A stretch of 64,000 bases of DNA from an uncultured Kiritimatiellota bacterium. GTDB lineage: Bacteria; Verrucomicrobiota; Kiritimatiellia; RFP12; UBA1067. A program made the translations under genes and the position numbers. The stretch lies in NCBI GenBank assembly GCA_934635385.1, contig CAKTZI010000006.1, positions 57,596 to 121,595 of the forward strand, given 5' to 3'. Below the pieces are notes generated by a model. That model did no database searches. It saw nothing but the letters and a program-made list of their open reading frames with translations, and was not told the DNA's origin. How positions within the stretch are numbered: position 1 is the stretch's first letter; every line of letters starts with the position of its first letter. Below are positions 38,604 through 47,400 of the stretch, piece by piece.

Positions 38604-39851
38604 ATGGCGCATCTGTCGAGAATACCCTATAAGTGGCTGTTGCTGGTCTTCCTGTTCGTGGCCTTCTTCCTCGAGCAGGGGGCGCGGCAGGTCTATGGCG
38701 CCGTTCTGCCGCAGATCCGGCTCGACTTCGCCGCGCGCGGCGTGTCGGGCTCGCAGCTGGGGCTCGTGAGCTCGGCCTTTACGCTGGTCTTCGGACTCTC
38801 CCTCGTCGTCGCCGGCTTCGCGGCGGACTTCCTCGGCCGCAAGCGCGTGCTGGTGGCGGGGACGCTCCTGTACGCCGTCGGCGTCATCGGCGGCGGCTGC
38901 GCGACGGGCCTCGCCGCGCTGGTCGCGTTCTACGGCGTCGTCAACGCGCTGGGCCAATGCTGCATCGCGCCCGCCTCCTACTCGCTCATCTCCCAGTACC
39001 ACACGACGGAAACCCGCGCGACGGCGATGGGCGTCTTCCAGAGCGCCAACTACCTCGGCGTCTGCCTCGCGAGCGTGGCTGCCGGCGCGCTGGCGGGCCT
39101 GGGTCCCGGATGCTGGCGCTGGGCGTTCTGGGCGGTCGGCGGCCTGGCCGCCCTCTGGTCGCTCGTGATGCAACTCCTGATGCGCGACACGCCGCAGCCG
39201 GTCGCGGACGGCGCGCCGAAGGCGACGCTGCGCGAGGGCTTCGCCGCGCTTCTGAAGAAGCCGACGGCCATCCTGATCGCCGTCGCGTTCGGGATGTTCA
39301 TGTACGTGATGTGCGGCTTCCGGCTCTGGGCCGTCACCTTCCTCGTCCGCAGCTTTGGGGGCGTGTCGCTGGCGTCCGCCGCGTTCCATGCCGTCTTCTG
39401 GTACTACCTTGGCGCCCTTGTGAGCCTCGTCGTCTCCGCGCGCGTCCTCGACTTCCTGGGGCGGCGCGCGAAGACGGTGCGGCTCGACGCGTCGATCCTG
39501 GGCCTCGTCCTGAGCGTCGCCCCGATGTACGCGGTCTCGGCCTCGGCGTCGCTGGCCGCCTGCTGCCTCTGGCTCTTCGTCCTGGGCCTGACCTGCGGCC
39601 TCTACGAGGCGGGGCACTATCCGTCGATGTTCGACTGCATCGTGCCGCGCTACCGGAGCGTCGCGACGGGTCTGACCGGCTGTCTGGCCTTTGCCGTCGG
39701 CTCGCTGGCGCCGGCGGTGCTGGGGTGGATCCACGACGCCTTCTCGCTGCGCCTCGGCCTGGCGACGCTTTCCGTCTTTTTCCTGTTGGGCGCGCTCGTC
39801 CTGCTGCCCGCCCGGCTGTTCACCTTCAAGAGGGATCTGGTCAGCCAATGA
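38604..39851 (+). CDS. MFS transporter
   Basis: 415 residues with 12 predicted helices. The loop between helices 2 and 3 has DFLGRKRVLVAGTLL, the major-facilitator signature (GxxxDRxGRR-like), and the equivalent loop in the second half is DFLGRRAKTVRL. The central loop (DTPQPVADGAPKATLREGF) is cytoplasmic. Substrate is not evident; linkage by 4-nt overlap to a sugar/polyol-type dehydrogenase and a Gfo/Idh/MocA oxidoreductase suggests uptake of a carbohydrate-derived compound. Confidence 0.88.
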   Translation: MAHLSRIPYKWLLLVFLFVAFFLEQGARQVYGAVLPQIRLDFAARGVSGSQLGLVSSAFTLVFGLSLVVAGFAADFLGRKRVLVAGTLLYAVGVIGGGCATGLAALVAFYGVVNALGQCCIAPASYSLISQYHTTETRATAMGVFQSANYLGVCLASVAAGALAGLGPGCWRWAFWAVGGLAALWSLVMQLLMRDTPQPVADGAPKATLREGFAALLKKPTAILIAVAFGMFMYVMCGFRLWAVTFLVRSFGGVSLASAAFHAVFWYYLGALVSLVVSARVLDFLGRRAKTVRLDASILGLVLSVAPMYAVSASASLAACCLWLFVLGLTCGLYEAGHYPSMFDCIVPRYRSVATGLTGCLAFAVGSLAPAVLGWIHDAFSLRLGLATLSVFFLLGALVLLPARLFTFKRDLVSQ

Positions 39852-40924
39852 AGAATCCGAACATCCTGTTCACGTCCGCCGGCGTGGCGGAGCTTGTCGC
39901 GCGTCCGGCGTCCGGGCCCCAGGCCGGCGAGGCCCTGGTGCGGCTCGTGCGCAGCTGCATCTCGAGCGGCACGGAGCGCGCGAACCTGGTTGGCGTGCCC
40001 GACAGCGGCGTCGGCATCTTCGGCGCGCCATCGACGACGACGTGGCCGCGCCAGAGCGGCTACAGCTCCGCCGGCGTCGTCGAGGCGGTGGGCGCGGGCG
40101 TCACGTCCCTCAAGGCCGGCGACCGCGTGGCCCTCAGCTGGTCGCGCCACGCGCAGTTCGTCTGCGTCCCGGCGGCGAACGCCTATCTCATCCCCGACGG
40201 CGTGTCGTTCGAGCAGGCGGCGTTCACGCACATCGCGACCTTCCCCCTCGCGGCGATCCGCAAGTGCCGGCTGGAGATCGGCGAGAGCGCGATTGTGATG
40301 GGCCAGGGCGTGCTGGGACAGCTCGCGGTGATGCTGCTGAAGGCGGCGGGCGCGGCGCCCGTCCTCGCGGCGGATCCCGTCGCCGCGAAGCGCGACCGCG
40401 CGCGTGCGCTGGGCGCCGACTTCGCTCTGGACCCGACGGCGCCGGACTTCGCGGCGCAGGCGAAGGCGCTCTGCCCGAGCGAGTGGCGCAAGATCTTCGG
40501 GCGCGTGCCGATGAGCGGGCCGCAGGTCGGCATCGAGGTGACGGGCGTCGGCGCGGCGCTGGACGGCGTGCTGGACGCGATCGCGCCGTTCGGACGCATT
40601 GCGCTCCTCGGCTGCACGCGCGACTCGAACTTCACGATCGACTACTACCACAAGGTGCATGGACGCGGCGTCACGCTCGTCGGCGCGCACACGGCGTGCC
40701 GGCCGGAGGCGGAGTCCGCGCCGGGCTGGTGGACGACGCGCGACGACGCGCAGGCGTTCCTGCGGCTTCTGGCGCTGGGGCGGCTCTCGCTGGACGGCTT
40801 CGTCGACGAGGTACACGCGCCGGAGGACTGCGGCGCCGTCTACGCGCGGCTCGCGGCGGGCGGCGCGTTCCCAATCGTGCAGTTCGACTGGGCGGGCGTC
40901 GTGAGCCGCGGAGGGGAGAAATGA
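39848..40924 (+). CDS. Medium-chain dehydrogenase (Zn-alcohol-dehydrogenase-like)
   Basis: 358 residues from ATG 39848 (overlap with the MFS stop). The N-terminal GroES-like part includes CISSGTERANLVG and QSGYSSAGVVEAVGAGV; the Rossmann part includes VMGQGVLGQLAVMLLKAAGA (NAD(P)-binding) and FGRIALLGC. The structural-zinc Cys cluster is lacking, as in the Tdh-like dehydrogenases paired with Gfo/Idh oxidoreductases in sugar catabolism. The 3' end runs into the first copy of a 367-bp direct repeat. Confidence 0.87.
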   Translation: MKNPNILFTSAGVAELVARPASGPQAGEALVRLVRSCISSGTERANLVGVPDSGVGIFGAPSTTTWPRQSGYSSAGVVEAVGAGVTSLKAGDRVALSWSRHAQFVCVPAANAYLIPDGVSFEQAAFTHIATFPLAAIRKCRLEIGESAIVMGQGVLGQLAVMLLKAAGAAPVLAADPVAAKRDRARALGADFALDPTAPDFAAQAKALCPSEWRKIFGRVPMSGPQVGIEVTGVGAALDGVLDAIAPFGRIALLGCTRDSNFTIDYYHKVHGRGVTLVGAHTACRPEAESAPGWWTTRDDAQAFLRLLALGRLSLDGFVDEVHAPEDCGAVYARLAAGGAFPIVQFDWAGVVSRGGEK

Positions 40925-41277
40925 GGCAGCCGACGATGGCTTTGGACAGGATTGACAGGGGTGCCGGGATTGCCGGGACGGACTTGCCGAGCCTTTCCAA
41001 TCCTGTGAATCCTGTAAATCCTGTCAAGAAGACCGGTGTGTCGAATCTCTGCGAGCTCGGTGGCCCTGCGCGATGTGCCTGCGGCGCTGAACGCGGAGGA
41101 GTCGGAGGAGGTGAGGCACGGAGAGAGAAAGGTAGAATGGCGGGTCGACAGGGAGGAAACGGACGTAGCCATGCCCCTCTGATCTCCGTGTCTCCCGAAC
41201 TCCGTCGCCTCCGCGTTAAACGCACCCCGCCTAGTGGCCCCTTCGGGCTGCTTCGCAGGGGGATATGTAGGCATCCC
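40911..41277 (+). repeat. 367-bp direct repeat, copy 1
   Basis: Starts in the last codons of the dehydrogenase gene (GAGGGGAGAAATGA) and is about 95% identical, without gaps, to 42688-43054. It contains AATCCTGTGAATCCTGTAAA tandem motifs, CACGGAG-type arms, and CTTCGCAGGGGGATATGTAG. The rest of the 682-nt gap (41278-41606) holds more CTCCGTG-type repeats and no gene. Confidence 0.9.
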
Positions 41278-41606
41278 AGCTTCGCCCGTTGCTGTCCTGC
41301 CACGGTCAACCCTTCGGGTCGGAACGCGGTCGCGTCGGCACGAACGCCGCGCGTCGCGCGGACACGAAACCCGAACAAGCCTTTCGTCGAAACACGAAAA
41401 CGCTTCGCGGCTTCTCTCGATCGGACACTCTCAACCAAGGCTGTCGCCTACTTTCCTCCGTGTCTCCCGAACTCCGTAGCCTCCGTGTTAAACGCCGTAG
41501 GCACCCGGTTTTCTCCTCCTCGTTTCGTGTTCGCGCGCAGCGCCGTCTCTCTGTGCGTGACCAGACCCCTGCGGCTCTGCGCGAAACGACAGAAAGGACT
41601 GCTGAA

Positions 41607-42701
41607 ATGAGTCTCCGCATTCCGAGCAGCTCGCCTGACGGCGTGAAACGACGGCTGAGGACGCTCTTCTATGGCGTGACGCACGAGCACGCCTGCGGCA
41701 AGTTCGAGACGCTCAAGCGCCTCTCGGACGACTTCGAGGTCGTCGCGCTGGTCGACGACCGTCCGCGCGGGACGGTCTGCTCGCGGAACGAGAAGCTGGA
41801 CGTCGAACAGGCCGTCCGCGACGGCTTCCGCGTCGTGTCCGAGGCCGAGGCGGAGACGCTGCTGGACGGCGGGGGAATCGACGTCGCGTTCGTCGAGACG
41901 GCGAACGCCGACCTGATGGAAGTTGCCGCGAAGTTCGTCGCGCGCGGCATCCCGCTCCATTGCGACAAGCCGTGCGGCGAGGCGCCGGAGCCGTACCGGT
42001 CGCTCGTGGAGAAATGCCGCGCCGCCAACCTGCCGTTTCAGATCGGCTACATGTATCGCGGCAATCCGGCCATCCGGTTCGCGTGGCAGTTCGTCGCGGA
42101 CGGCGGCCTCGGCGACGTCGCTTTCATTGAGGCGGACATGAACCACGACTACGGCGAGCCGAACTATCCGGACTACATTGCCTCGTTCAAGGGCGGCATC
42201 CTCTACAACCTCGGCTGTCATCTCGTGGACATGGTGTTGCCGCTGGTTCGCGGCGAGCTGCGCGCGGCGCATCCGTTCTTCGGCGACGCGCCGGGAGACC
42301 CGGCCGGAAGCCGCACGGCGGGCGCGGCGTTCCTGCGCTTCGCGGGGACGGACGTCCTGCTGCGCACGTCGTCGCGGATGCCGGGCGGCATCCTCTGTCG
42401 TCGTCTGCGCGTGGACGGCACGAACGGTACGCTCGACCTCTGCCCCATCGAGCGTTTCGACGGAGGTGAGCTGAAACTCACGCTGTTGCTGAAGGCGGCG
42501 GCGGGCGGGTATGCTTCGGGACGGCATGAGGTCAGCTTCGGCGTGCAGGCCGACCGCTACGCGCCGCAACTGAAGGAGCTTGCGGCAATCGTGCGGGGCG
42601 AGCGGCCGAACGGTCAGGACTACGACCGCGACCTGCGTGTCCACGAGCTCACATTGAAAGCCTGCGGCCTTGGCTTGGAAAACCACGGAGGGGAGAAATG
42701 A
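41607..42701 (+). CDS. Gfo/Idh/MocA family oxidoreductase
   Basis: 364 residues from ATG 41607 with AAGGA nine nt upstream; the longer in-frame upstream stretch is repeat DNA. The N-terminal Rossmann domain has VVALVDDRPRG and VAFVETANADLMEVAAK; the HCDKPCGE motif carries the catalytic-type Lys (E-K-P class), and IGYMYRGNPAIRFAW follows. Members oxidise or reduce sugars and inositols with NAD(P). It is flanked on both sides by copies of the 367-bp repeat, which could allow its deletion or amplification. Confidence 0.9.
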   Translation: MSLRIPSSSPDGVKRRLRTLFYGVTHEHACGKFETLKRLSDDFEVVALVDDRPRGTVCSRNEKLDVEQAVRDGFRVVSEAEAETLLDGGGIDVAFVETANADLMEVAAKFVARGIPLHCDKPCGEAPEPYRSLVEKCRAANLPFQIGYMYRGNPAIRFAWQFVADGGLGDVAFIEADMNHDYGEPNYPDYIASFKGGILYNLGCHLVDMVLPLVRGELRAAHPFFGDAPGDPAGSRTAGAAFLRFAGTDVLLRTSSRMPGGILCRRLRVDGTNGTLDLCPIERFDGGELKLTLLLKAAAGGYASGRHEVSFGVQADRYAPQLKELAAIVRGERPNGQDYDRDLRVHELTLKACGLGLENHGGEK

Positions 42702-43054
42702 GGCAGACGGCGATGGTTTTAGACAGGATTGACAAGATTGACAGGATTGCCGGGACGGATTTGCCGAGCCTTTCAAATCCTGTGAATCCTGTAAATCCTG
42801 TCAAGAAGACCGGTGTGTCGAATCTCTGCGAGCTCGGTGGCCCTGCGCGATGTGCCTGCGGCGCTGAACGCGGAGGAGTCGGAGGAGGTGAGGCACGGAG
42901 AGAGAAAGGTAGAATGGCGGGTCGACAGGGAGGAAACGGACGTAGCCATGCCCCTCTGATCTCCGTGTCTCCCGAACTCCGTCGCCTCCGCGTTAAACGC
43001 ACCCCGCCTAGTGGCCCCTTCGGGCTGCTTCGCAGGGGGATATGTAGGCATCCC
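42688..43054 (+). repeat. 367-bp direct repeat, copy 2
   Basis: Gap-free partner of 40911-41277, again beginning at the last codons of the upstream gene (GAGGGGAGAAATGAGGCAG). Both copies thus include the same stop-codon context. Confidence 0.9.
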
Positions 43055-43082
43055 GGCTTCGTCGCGCCTTCAGGGTGTTTTT

Positions 43083-43195
43083 GGTTTAACGCGAAGAACG
43101 CAAAGGACGCGAAGATTCCAGAGGCTTCTTGGTGTGCAAGCCTTTGCGACCTTTGCGTCAGAACCTTTGCGACCTTTGCGTTGAAAGAATCTTCC
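43083..43195. repeat. AACGCAAAGG / CCTTTGCG repeat cluster
   Basis: Contains AACGCGAAGAACGCAAAGG followed by inverted CCTTTGCGACCTTTGCGT twice. It belongs to another dispersed inverted-repeat family. The remaining gap to 43323 has no visible gene other than the ribosome-binding site of the next one. Confidence 0.65.
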
Positions 43196-43323
43196 TGGCG
43201 CAAGAGGCGCTCGCTGAACGCGCGAAGCCCCTCTCCCGCGACCCTCCCCTTGCCCCGCGAAGCGGCTCTGCGTTTGAAAACAAAACCTGTCAGTAACCAC
43301 AAAATCAAGGAGTGACCATCAAC

Positions 43324-44283
43324 ATGAAAGCCATGTGTCTCGAAGAAAAGGCGTTCGTCTGGAAGGACGTGCCCGATCCCGTCTGCCACGGCGGGTTCGA
43401 CGTGAAGATCCGCATCCGCGCCTGCGCCCTCAACCGCGCCGACCTCATGCAGCGGCAGGGCATCTACGCGCCGCCGGAGGGCTGGCCGCTCTGGCCCGGC
43501 CTCGAGTGCGCGGGCGAGGTCCTCGAATGTCCGCCGAACGGACGCTTCAGGCCCGGCGACAGGGTCTGCGCGCTCCTCGGGGGCGGCGGCTACGCCGAGG
43601 AGGTCGTCGTGCCGGAGGGCATGGTCATGCCCATGCCGAAGGGCTTCTCGTTCGCCGAGGCGGCGGGCGTCCCGGAGGTCTACGCGACGGCCTACCTCAA
43701 CCTGAAGCTCGTCGGCGAAATCCGACCGGGCGAGACCTTCTTCATCAACGGCGGCGAGGGCGGTCTCGGCATCGCGGCGATCCAGCTCGCGAAGCACGTC
43801 TTCGGCGCGAAGGTCGTCGCGCAGGTCGCGTCGGACGCGAACGGCGCGTTCTGCCGCGAAGTCGGCGCGGACGTCACGGTGAACCGCTTCACGGGCGACC
43901 TCGTGCAGACGCTCGCGGCGAATCCGCCGGACGTCGCGATCGACCCGGTGGGCGGTCTCCTGATGGGCAAGTGCATCGCGACGATGCCGTATCGCGGACG
44001 CTGGATTTCGCTCGCGTCGATGGCGGGGCCGGAGACGGTGCTGGACGTGAACCTGCTCTGGCGGAAGAACCTGCGCGTCATCGGCTCGACGCTCCGCTCG
44101 CGCACGCCGGCGGAGAAGGCGGCGATCCTCGCGGGGCTTGTCCGTGACGTCTTCCCCGCGTTCGAGGCGCGGACGTTCGCGCCGTTTATCCACAAGGTTC
44201 TGCCGATCGCGGAAGCCGCCGAGGCCCACGCGATCCTGGAGCGCGGCGAAAACCGCGGCAAGGTCGTGCTGGAGGTCGGGTGA
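43324..44283 (+). CDS. Quinone-oxidoreductase-like zinc-independent MDR
   Basis: 319 residues from ATG 43324, with AAGGAG 11 nt upstream. The N-terminal domain has RACALNRADLMQRQGIY and PLWPGLECAGEV; the nucleotide-binding domain has FFINGGEGGLGIAAIQLAKHV; the end has HKVLPIAEAAEAHAILERGE then KVVLEVG. This is the PIG3/QorA-type NAD(P)H:quinone or enone reductase pattern, without the zinc-binding Cys residues. Physiological substrate unknown. Confidence 0.9.
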   Translation: MKAMCLEEKAFVWKDVPDPVCHGGFDVKIRIRACALNRADLMQRQGIYAPPEGWPLWPGLECAGEVLECPPNGRFRPGDRVCALLGGGGYAEEVVVPEGMVMPMPKGFSFAEAAGVPEVYATAYLNLKLVGEIRPGETFFINGGEGGLGIAAIQLAKHVFGAKVVAQVASDANGAFCREVGADVTVNRFTGDLVQTLAANPPDVAIDPVGGLLMGKCIATMPYRGRWISLASMAGPETVLDVNLLWRKNLRVIGSTLRSRTPAEKAAILAGLVRDVFPAFEARTFAPFIHKVLPIAEAAEAHAILERGENRGKVVLEVG

Positions 44284-44413
44284 GAAGGTGAGAGGGTGAG
44301 AAGTGGAGAATGCCTACGGCGTTTAACACGGAGGTGTTGGAGGATCGGAGGCACGGAGAAGCGAGGAAAACGTGGGGACAGGCCCCCGAAACAATGAACG
44401 GAAAGTGAAGAAA

Positions 44414-47400
44414 ATGAACGGAAACAGAAAGATAGCGAAAAAAGTCGGCCGACTGGCCGTTGTTTTGGCGGCCTTGGCCGCTGGGACGTCGGGCGCGGTA
44501 GCGGCGACGGAACGCATGGTGGAGAATCCGCTGATTCCCTTCCTGGCGGTGACGGGACGGCCAACGGAGGCCGATCTCGTGCGCAAGGTCGCATCGCTCA
44601 AGGCGGATGGGTTTGGATCTTTCCTGATCTATGCGCGGAGTGGGCTCCAGATCGAGTACATGGGCGAAGATTGGCTGAAATGCGTGGACGTTCTTTGCCG
44701 CGAGGCGGATCGGCAGGGTCTCCGTGTCTGGCTCTATGACGACTACAACTGGCCGAGCGGGACGTGCAAAGGCCGTGTTCCGAACGAGAAGGAGGCGTGG
44801 CGCTATGCCGAACTGGCCCTTTACCGTGACGCTTCGGGCGCGTTCACATGGGAAAAGGTCTTTGCGCCGTCCGGCTGGGTCAATGTGCTGGATGAAGGGG
44901 CCATGTCCAGATTTGTCGAGCTGACGCATGAGGTCTATGAACGTCGGTTGGCGAAGTGGTTCGCGAAAAAGACGATCGTCGGCATCTTCACCGACGAGCC
45001 GGGGCATCCGACGTCCATCAGCTTCCCCGAAAAGCCCCTCTGCCATTTCGCCTACTGGAATGGACTGGAGAAGGCCTATCGGAAAAAGACGGGACGGGAC
45101 ATCCGAAAAGACATTGAGGCCTGGAGTTCGGGGGCTGGGTCGGATGCCGTCTGGGAGGTTTACGCGGCGCTTAAGGGAGAGAGATTCCGCACAAACTACT
45201 TTGACCGTATCCGCGCCTGGTGTGACAAGGTCGGCATCTTGGCGACGGGCCACATGATCAGCGAGGACGATGTTGCGGGAAGCTGCCTGTACAACGGCAA
45301 TCCGCTTCTTGCGCTGAAGGGTCTCTCGCTGCCGGGCATGGACGAGATCGGTTCACGGGCTGATGCGAATGCCGAATGGCTGACGCTGGCCGTGGCCCAG
45401 CATGCGGCGGTTCGGAACGGAAACGGCGGACTTGTCGAGCTCTTTGCCCTGGGGCCGAACGATATGTCGCCGGCGCGTGTGCGCCAGATGATCTGGCTGA
45501 CGGCGCTGTTCGGAATCGACCATTATGCGTTGAGCATGCACGCCTTGGATCACAGGGGGCTGGTCGAGAAGCATGGCTATCTGCCGCCGATCCAGGAGGG
45601 CTATCCCGGTCACGGGGAGATGCGTGCGCTGGTCGCTGACGCAAAGGCGGCGGCCTCCCTCGCGCGGCGGAAGGATCTGGTTTTCCATGCGGCCGTCCGC
45701 TATCCGCAGCGCATGTCCGCACGTTGCGCTTATGCCAACGGGCCGGTTCCGAACGTGCGCGGCCTGATCGGGGAACTGGAACGTCTGCAGCTGACGCCGA
45801 TCCTGATCGAGGAGGACGAGGCGACTGACCTGCCTTACGTGTTTTGCGTCGCGCCGGACGGCACGCTGAAGGAAGAGCGCACGGGCACGTCATTCCGTGC
45901 GCCGGCGGAAGCCGCCGACTGGCTTTCTGCGCGCGCCGAGAAGCGCATCCGCTATCTTGAGGCGGACGGCACGCCGGCGCGTGACCTGATCGTGCGGACG
46001 TATGCGGACGGCTCGTCGGTTGCGCTGGACATCCGCAACTGCGGTGACCGGCAGCTGACGTTCGTCGCGAACGGTTCGCGCCGCGTCTGCGTTCTTCCGA
46101 AGCGCGGCATCCTGCGGCTTGCGCCCGGTGCGTTGCCGCCGACGCCGGTCGATCCGCAGCCGCGCCGCTGGCGTCCGGACGCGGAGACGTTTCCCTATGC
46201 GCTTGACCGGGACAATGTCATCCGTCTGGGGTTTGGCGCCGACCGTGTTGCGCGGTTCACGCTGACGAAGCCGCTTCGGCTGAAGCTCGTGCTGCGCGAC
46301 TTCGCGCTGTCGTATGCGGTGACCGCGACGGGGCGCCCCGTGGATTTCGAGGCGCCCTCGCCGGACGAGAAGGTGTTTCGCCACACCGCCGAACCCTATG
46401 CGTTCGCGCTGGACGGCCGTCGCCTGAACGGGCTTTTGCCGACGAAGGCGCTGCCGGTCGAGTACTGTCCGCTCTACCGGGAGACGCAGCCTCTGGAGCT
46501 TGATGCGGGGCCGCACGAGCTGCGCCTTGTCACAGGCGAGGACGACCGCAACTACTTCCTGCCGACGGCGTTCGTGTCGGGCGCTGTCGCGCGATCCGTC
46601 GGCGGATCGGCGGAAACGGCGCTGGGACCGCTGCCCGAAAGGCTGGGTTTTGGCGCCCTGGCGGACTTCGGCCTCGGCGACTACTGCGGTGAGCTGACCT
46701 ACCGGATTGGCCGCGTGACGCCGGCATCGGACACGATTCGCGTCCTGACGGGCGGCCTCCTGACCCGCGTCCGGTGGAACGGCCGGGATCTGGGCGTTCG
46801 CGGATGGTCACCGTTTGACTGGCGCCTTCCGTCGGACGCGCCCGGAACGCTTGAGGTGTCGATCTATACGCCGGCCGTCAACATTCTGGGCGACGTGAAG
46901 CGTCCTCAGGCGGACTGGGACGTCACGTTCTGGAAGTCGCCGCGCGACGAAGACTACGCGGCGGGGCTGTTCCGTGACGAGGGGGACTTCGAGGGCCTTT
47001 CGCCTGTCGGCGAACCCGCGTCGCTTGACCTGGAGTTCCGCCGCCTCGACCCGAATGCCAAGCCGGGTCTCCGCGAGGCCTCGGCCGCGAAGCACGCCGA
47101 GGTGAAAGCCCATCTGGACGGAGCCGGCGTCGCCTACCGCGAAATCGGCGCGCACGAGAAGCCGCATACGCGGTTCGTCCTGAATGTCCACGGCAATGAC
47201 GTCGGCGAGATGCACGGCTCGTGCGTCTACGGCAAGCCGGTCGGCGACCTTCTCAAGGAGATTGACCGCCGCCGGACACGGGCCGCGCACGTGCCCGTGC
47301 CGTCGGCGCCCGACGCCGATCCCCTGCAGCGGTGGCTCGACCGCGCGGTCGGGACGGCAAGCCGGACGCTGACGCTCGCGACCGGCGAAATCCATCGCCT

